A DNA stretch of 64,000 bases from Cerioporus squamosus. Its lineage: Eukaryota > Basidiomycota > Agaricomycetes > Polyporales > Polyporaceae. Below the pieces are notes generated by a model. It worked only from the letters and a program-made list of their open reading frames with translations, had not been told where the DNA came from and searched no databases. Numbering within the stretch: the first letter of the stretch is position 1; each line of letters starts with the position of its first letter. The position numbers and the translations under genes are program-made. Where the stretch lies: assembly GCA_022592435.1 (NCBI GenBank), contig JABYQS010000146.1, positions 32,915 to 96,914 on the forward strand. Direction: 5' to 3'. Shown here piece after piece: positions 58,679 to 64,000 of the stretch.

Positions 58679-60060
58679 ATGGCTCTCCCACGTCTCGCGC
58701 AAGAGGTCATCGACCATATCATCGATTGCCTGCACGACGACTTCGAAAGCCTTGCGAAATGCGCTCTCGTGTCGAAGAACTGGACCCCGCGCGCTCGCCA
58801 CCACATTTTCGCTGAAGTGACACTGCCATTCGGAAATCCTGGGGCACCGTTTGGCCGCTTGACTCAAATCCAAGACATAGTGCAGCATGATGGAGAGATA
58901 GCACTCCTGCCCCGACGTGTTCGCCTAAAGGGAGTTGAGTACGCTGGGTATGACGCAGACTGTGCCGCCCCGCCGTGGAGAGCTGCTTATGCCGAGGCTG
59001 CTGTTCACCTCTTTCCGAACATCCGTGAAGTGGCGGTCTCGAACTTCGCCTCCCGGTCTCTGCTCGAAAGCGCGGATCACCATCATAGCAGCTATCCCAG
59101 CCGTCACCGCCCTCAGCTTTGTGGACTTCTACGTCCACCTTACGTCGAATTCCGAGCCGACTTGGCTTCCGCCTCAGAACCCAGTCATCCTTACCGCGAA
59201 GGACCCTGTTCAAGGTCGGCCTTTTTCGTTGAGGAGGCTCGTTATACGAAATCTCCGCGCGCGCCACGGCGTCGCGCAGTGCGAGTCCTTCGCACTCGCC
59301 CAAAACTTGGCTCGAACAGGAGATCTATCTTCTCTCGTCTTCTTGGAGCTCCTCAGCGGCCCAGGAGTAACGCAAACATGGCTCCCGTTCTTCCCGTCCA
59401 TCGGACAGCACTTGCAACACTGCGCTCTCGCCGTGAACGACGTTGTGTCAGGCGGCGCCGGGTTCTATCGCGGCCTGACGGAATCACAGCTACGTACGTT
59501 GTTCATGGCTTCCCGCCCACGGACAAGCCGATGTGTCCTAACGCTTAATACATGCAGGCGAGAAGCTGACGAACTTCTACGACGCCCTTCTGGCGTGCCC
59601 AAACTTGCGCTCCCTGGGCATCAAGTACGACGGCGAACCTACCTACGGCAAAGCCCTCCTAGACGTCTATGGGGATCCGACCCTGATGCCCCGCATCTCC
59701 CCCTTCTTCTTGGAGGCGCTCTCAACGATACTCTTGAGAGCCGACGTTCCCTTTCCCAAGCTGGAATCGCTCTCCTTCGATATCTTCAGCACTGTCGAGG
59801 GTCTTGCTCTCTGCGAGGCCGCGTGGACGAAACTGAGGGACGCTCTGTGCGCTCGAGGACGCTATCCACGCTTCGGGCACCTACAGGTGGAATTGGAGGA
59901 GATGGGCACTGGTTATGGACCCTGGGATAAGCTTGAGGAGGTGCGTTGCCGAGATGCGGATGCGAGAGCTGCTTTGCTGCGGGCGCAGCTGAAAATGTTT
60001 GAAGACAATGGTGTTCGGGTCTCAGTAGCTACCCGCGACAGCAAGGTGTATATGATGTGA
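58679..60060 (+). CDS. F-box-like protein, third paralogue, with one frame break
   Basis: The ATG at 58679 opens an F-box: LPRLAQEVIDHIIDCL, then SLAKCALVSKNW. Exon 1 runs to 59493 and exon 2 is 59558-60060 (64-nt intron GTACGT...TGCAG, phase 1, same position as in the paralogues at 5265 and 6877). About 438 residues result if one surplus base near 59060-59085 is ignored. Before it the frame ends at SRSLLES, and after it the expected continuation ITIIAAIPAVTALSF is in the next frame. The C-terminal exon is intact and ends with YPRFGHLQVEL, like its relatives. It may be a young pseudogene or a good gene with a base error. Confidence 0.7.
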
Positions 60061-60602
60061 GGTGTGCATGGGATACAACTGATGCGGGAGAAGGACGTGT
60101 TTCAAACCCGACTACACTCAGTAATAATCACTAATTGACAGCTACTTATCAAGCTCGGATAGCGAGTCAATCGTCGTATAAGTATCAGTCAAACGCAGTC
60201 AGTACTTGGGTAAATGTGAGTAAGTAATTCGGTAGTTGCCACAGTGAAACTTGCCTTCCGACCACCATGTCGACCGTGGTCCTCACAACCTCCCTCCTCA
60301 GGTCTGCTTTCAAGTCGATCGCTTCCTCAGACTGGCAGCTGGAAACACTATCTATCCTTGGCGTATCGAGCATTTCGCCTCGCTTGCTCGGTCAACACCG
60401 GGAAAGACTCGGACGCAATACTCAGGTCTCGTCGGTGGCTCACTCGGACTCGACTCCCGCCTAGCTACACCGTCACTTCTGAATCTCATGCTGTGGTCAT
60501 CATTGATACTGCGATACTGGCCATACAGGGTACAAGTCCGTGGAACAATCATCCCGCCGTCCGCTGTTCGTCTCCATCGCTCTCGGGCAAGAGTCTCAGA
60601 GG
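60061..60602. other. Spacer, no gene recognised
   Basis: About 540 nt between the F-box-like gene and the hydrophobin 3' end; only short ORFs. Confidence 0.5.
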
Positions 60603-61051
60603 CTAGAGCGTGACGGGGACACATCCGATGGAGATGAGTGATCCTGCGATGAGAAGTTCGTGAGTATCCTCATCGTACGCCTCACCACCGTGTCACTGGA
60701 ACAAGGCTTACCGTGCGAGTTGTCCTCGCAGCAGACTGCCTGCGCATCGCTGTGTTAACAGGTCAGCGAACCGTCTTCCTCGTGAGGTCGTAGGAGCGCG
60801 ACGTACCAGGTACCTCCAGAGCCGACGCCGATGACGGTGACGGGGGAGCAGGTGAGGCCCACGAGAGCGTCAATGTCCTGCACGACGACCCCGATGGAGC
60901 TCAGGATGCCCGCCGCAGCGGGGTCGCTGGCCTTCGCGGTGGACTGGCAGCACTGGATGGGCCCGGTGCTGCAGCTCGCATCCGGAGCGGGCGCGGGAGT
61001 GGCGACGGCAAGGATTGCGAGGGACGCGACGGAGAGGAGGGCGGAGAACAT
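60603..61051 (-). CDS. Class I hydrophobin, second copy
   Basis: Exons 61051-60807, 60749-60712 and 60643-60603 (introns 57 and 68 nt) encode 107 residues. It has a signal peptide (LLSVASLAILAVA) and eight cysteines in the order C, CC (GPIQCC), C (LTCSP), C (splice join), CC (AVCCED), C (SIGCVP). Exons 2 and 3 have the same lengths (38 and 41 nt) as the hydrophobin at 9079-9540, and the mature sequences are nearly identical, so the genes are recent duplicates. A TATATA-like box on the minus strand lies near 61154, about 100 nt upstream. It probably coats hyphae or fruiting-body surfaces, by family knowledge. Confidence 0.93.
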
Positions 61052-61637
61052 GGTCGATCGAGTGGTTGAGGTTGAGTGGTGTCGATGTAGACTCGGATGC
61101 GAGAGCGACTGGTGAGTGCTTGCTGGATGTCTCTCTGCGACAACTGACCAGTTATATACTTATCCCCGCGGATCGCTTTCATGACGTCGCTGGAGACATC
61201 AGGCTGCGAGCAACATCATGGACGTCGGATGGAATGACGAGATGCGAACATACCGGTCTGAGAGATTGCGGACTGCTGAATGCTGCTCCACTCTTGACAA
61301 GTGGGCGGTTGTACGAGCCCTCATCAGGAGGCATAGGTCGGGTACGTACTTGTCACCAGGGCTCCACCTCGAACACAAGGGGACCTCCGACTTACAACGT
61401 CCGAGAGTCCTCATGCTGGAGGACGATGCACATCACCGCAACCGCTGCATCCGGTGCGAATATTGTGCACTTCCTCGTCGCTCACCCTGCTACATTGTCG
61501 ACACAGGCGCTCCAGCGCGATGGCAACATCCGCGTCCCGGAGTTCACTGGTTGAGAAACCTACTTGTGCGTCAGGTATCGGTCCCGCTCCTCCGCGTGCG
61601 TAACCTATACTCTATACTCTAAACGTTTGCAGGCTAC

Positions 61638-61722
61638 CTGTCCACTGTCAAGACTCGAACTCATAGGCCGGCATCACAGGACATGCCGCCGCCCGCACTA
61701 CCTGCGCTATGACGTACAGGGT
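61638..61722 (-). other. tRNA-like sequence (A box and B box), probably decayed
   Basis: Read on the minus strand there is an A-box-like TAGCGCAGGTAG and, about 50 nt on, a B-box-like GTTCGAGTC. Between them a perfect 5-bp stem GGCAT/ATGCC carries an eight-base loop. Acceptor and T stems pair only partly, so a working tRNA is unlikely; a tRNA pseudogene or SINE relic fits better. Confidence 0.25.
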
Positions 61723-62169
61723 GCCTTGTATTTCAGGGTACATACGGACGTACGTTATCCTGCCGTTGTGGGCTCCTGTGGTCTGACGGCGTTCACTCAC
61801 CATCACCATGCAGACGAATATATTGCTCCATCGGGCGCAGCGCACACGAGGATGCGTTCAACTCCTGGCGTGTACTCACAGTCATCTCCGTTGCAGTATA
61901 ATTTGAGCGAAGGCTGCTGTGTTTCCGGCGCACCTCTGAGGGCTGCTTTGGCGGAACGAGGGTCCTCATGAGGTCACTGGAGGAATGTAGCATTCGCTCT
62001 GCAGATGATGCGGCGGAGCTCGAGCTCTCCGATGACTCGTCCGCACGCTCTCCTCGCGCTCTTGGAGCGAGTGGGAGCGAACTCATGTTCACGTCAGGTT
62101 CGCTCTCATTCTATCCTCTTGGGTACTATGTGATGGTGCCAGATTTGTGCTCGACTCGGTGGCATAGCT

Positions 62170-62555
62170 TGAGCCGCCGTAGAGCAGACTTCGACTGAAT
62201 CGATCCCTTCGACAAGGCGAACTAGGCATCCGCCGCGAACATCCCGAAGTTCCATCGCAGTCCCCCAGGACATCGACCCCCGCGTTGGCCTCACCTACTC
62301 TCCCATCACCGTGATCGGCGTTGGCACTGGGGATCCCTGGTAAGCATGTCCCGCTTCGTCAGGCGTACCAGCTGGTCACTCACTTGTGCCGCAGCAACGC
62401 CGGATATGTCTGCAGCAAGATCAACTCTGTCGGCAGGAACCGCTCCCTGTAGTTCGGGATGGCATCCGGTCGACGTCGACGTTGACGATGACTTCCTGAG
62501 GCTGTGGTTGACAGGGAACCTCATATCCATTGGCTGCATCCCCGTCGCTGTCTGA
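62170..62555 (+). pseudogene. Hydrophobin pseudogene
   Basis: The plus strand carries a decayed hydrophobin. Blocks equivalent to DIDPRVGLTYSP and [10 protein letters not shown] (ending at a GTAAGC donor at 62340) are followed by a recognisable exon 2 near 62392 (AGYVCSKINSVG). A third exon, ISIGCIPVAV, ends at 62553-62555. The fourth Cys is Tyr, the second CC pair is CS, and the signal-peptide end is unrecognisable with stops. It lies between intact hydrophobins and is clearly a dead member of the same family. Confidence 0.8.
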
Positions 62556-63960
62556 CAGTAAGAGCTGTTCACTTGAAAGCATCTAGAGGTCGCGGATTGG
62601 AAGTAGGGTCACGGTCGGATGCGTTAGTCTCTGCGGGTGCAGTGCAGATAGAGTTCTGTACATATGCTTGTGTGTAACAATATATGACCGAAGATGGGGT
62701 CTTCGGCTGAGGACGATCTTCAAGCTTCCCGAAGGCTCTGGGAGTGCGCGCGTCCCTGAGACTTACGCGAGTGTTCGTCGTGCCGCGCATGCTCGTGGAG
62801 TACTCAGTGTCGCGAGGGTACAGAGAGCTACAACATGGGCGGACCTGGTGCTCTGCGGCTTCGCGGTGTCCGTCGGCATTTGTAGTCACGAAGTCCAAAG
62901 ACGATTGCGGTCCCGGACGCCGGGTCCTATCTTGAAAGCACTACATAGCGCCCCGTCTCCGAAGTATCCAGTGGTTATCGCTCAGCACTACTTAACAGCT
63001 GTCCTGCCCCGACTGAGACTCACTGGCAATGACATACCTCGGTGGCCTGGTATCGGGACAACGACGCTATGCGGTGCCAATCTATGATGTAGTCGTGGTT
63101 TAGAGGCCGACGAACTAACGATGAATGAATATGATTTCAGAGATGCGAAGGACAGAGAAGCCTTTGGCCAGTGCAGGCGCATGACTGCGACACGAGGAAA
63201 GGAAATGGGGTCACTAAAGCAACCTGCAAAGGGTAAGTATATCCTGCTGCGAGAAATCTCGTGGGCGTGGTGACGTATACCTGCGTGGCCATAGAGCGGA
63301 CAACAAACCTGCTCGAGATAGATCCTCCACATCCACGCGGACTGACGCTGGTCCCCGCGGTAGCTCTCTCCCTACAAGTTCAAGTTCTGGGGCATTGGTC
63401 ACCATATACCGACGGGGGCAGTCTGTCGAGAGCCGCGGACCACTCGGAGGGACCCTGAGAGCAAGCATTGTGAGTGGAACAACGGTCAGGACAAAGTCGG
63501 GGGAAGAGATGTGTTGAATATGCATCTTGGGAAGTTGCAGACGTCATGTCAGGATCGTGACCAGAGATTGAATGATGCACTGCGTACATGAATCTCTCGT
63601 TCGGGTGAACGTCCGGATATATTAATCTCTCCGAGCTCTATGATGATGGAAACCATGGGTGGCGGTCTACCTCCGGTGGTTTTCGCGACAACACCCCGGA
63701 ATGAGGCAAGGAGTGATATTCCGAAGTCCATGCAGAGTAAGAACTCAGAGCTCGACTCCCACTGCTAGTTTTCGGCCGTCAAGGGTCTCCTGACAAAACA
63801 TCCGAGGCTTCTCGAGCAAGGGCAGTAGTTCTTGTGTGCTCGTACCAGACGAAGGGATGGAACTCGCCTGCATATATAATGCATGAGTTAACAGAACGAC
63901 CACTCTCACTCGAACAACACTCGCCAGTAGTTCGCGTACTCAAGCCTCAGCAAAGTCACC
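62556..63960. other. Intergenic, promoter of the next hydrophobin at its right end
   Basis: No gene recognised. A TATATAATGC box lies at 63873-63882, about 80 nt before the hydrophobin start codon. Confidence 0.5.
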
Positions 63961-64000
63961 ATGTTCTCCAAGCTCTCCACCGTTTCCGCCCTTGCAATCC
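63961..64000 (+). CDS. Start of another hydrophobin, cut by window edge
   Basis: The ATG at 63961 opens MFSKLSTVSALAI, matching the signal-peptide starts of the hydrophobins at 9528 ([13 protein letters not shown]) and 61051 (MFSALLSVASLAI). A TATATAATGC box about 80 nt upstream supports a promoter. Only 13 residues are inside the window, so the identification rests on this similarity and on the hydrophobin cluster. Confidence 0.7.
   Translation, partial: MFSKLSTVSALAI

Noticed and set aside
1..64000. CRISPR arrays, bacterial operons, rRNA genes
   Set aside because: No regularly spaced direct repeats of that kind or rRNA-like sequence were seen, and the intron-rich genes show a eukaryotic genome.

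Overview
The window is nuclear DNA of a basidiomycete fungus, most likely an Agaricomycete. Genes are broken by many short (about 48-90 nt) GT...AG introns. The recognisable content is typical of mushroom-forming fungi: eight-cysteine hydrophobins, F-box-like proteins, a DUF6533-type membrane protein, a divergent G-protein alpha subunit, an alkyltransferase-like DNA repair protein, secreted proteins of an uncharacterised family, and two Crinkler-like (CR) kinase proteins. Exon joins were made by eye from frame, splice motifs and paralogue comparison; no transcript evidence was available.

Layout. 1-2.1 kb: decayed Ty1/copia gag on the minus strand with a probable LTR or leader. 2.1-5.2 kb: gene-poor, repeat-rich. 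5.2-9.5 kb: two F-box-like genes and a hydrophobin. 13.0-15.6 kb: a ten-exon DUF6533-type gene and, convergent with it, an alkyltransferase-like gene with a striking palindrome just upstream. 15.8-38.2 kb: a five-exon nuclear protein gene (weakly homeodomain-like N-terminus) whose first exon lies at the left end of a 9.66-kb tandem duplication. Two nearly identical full units are followed by a third partial one, so there are three first exons and only one set of 3' exons. 39-40.5 kb: an unresolved intron-rich region. 41.4-42.8 kb: the G-alpha-like gene. 43.6-50.5 kb: four tandem paralogues of a secreted protein family, one intact and three damaged. 51.6-55.9 kb: a convergent pair of CR-type proteins, one keeping kinase residues and the other keeping the nuclease-like motif. 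56.4-58.0 kb: an unknown Ser-rich protein. 58.7-64 kb: a third F-box-like gene, a second hydrophobin, a hydrophobin pseudogene and the start of another hydrophobin cut by the window edge.

How the parts relate. No metabolic pathway is visible. The window reads as a fast-evolving accessory region built by local duplication: F-box-like genes beside hydrophobins at both ends, a secreted-protein array, a CR pair with complementary losses, and a large recent tandem duplication. Many copies carry single-base frame breaks. Because single-base indels also separate the two duplicated units, part of this may be consensus error rather than decay.
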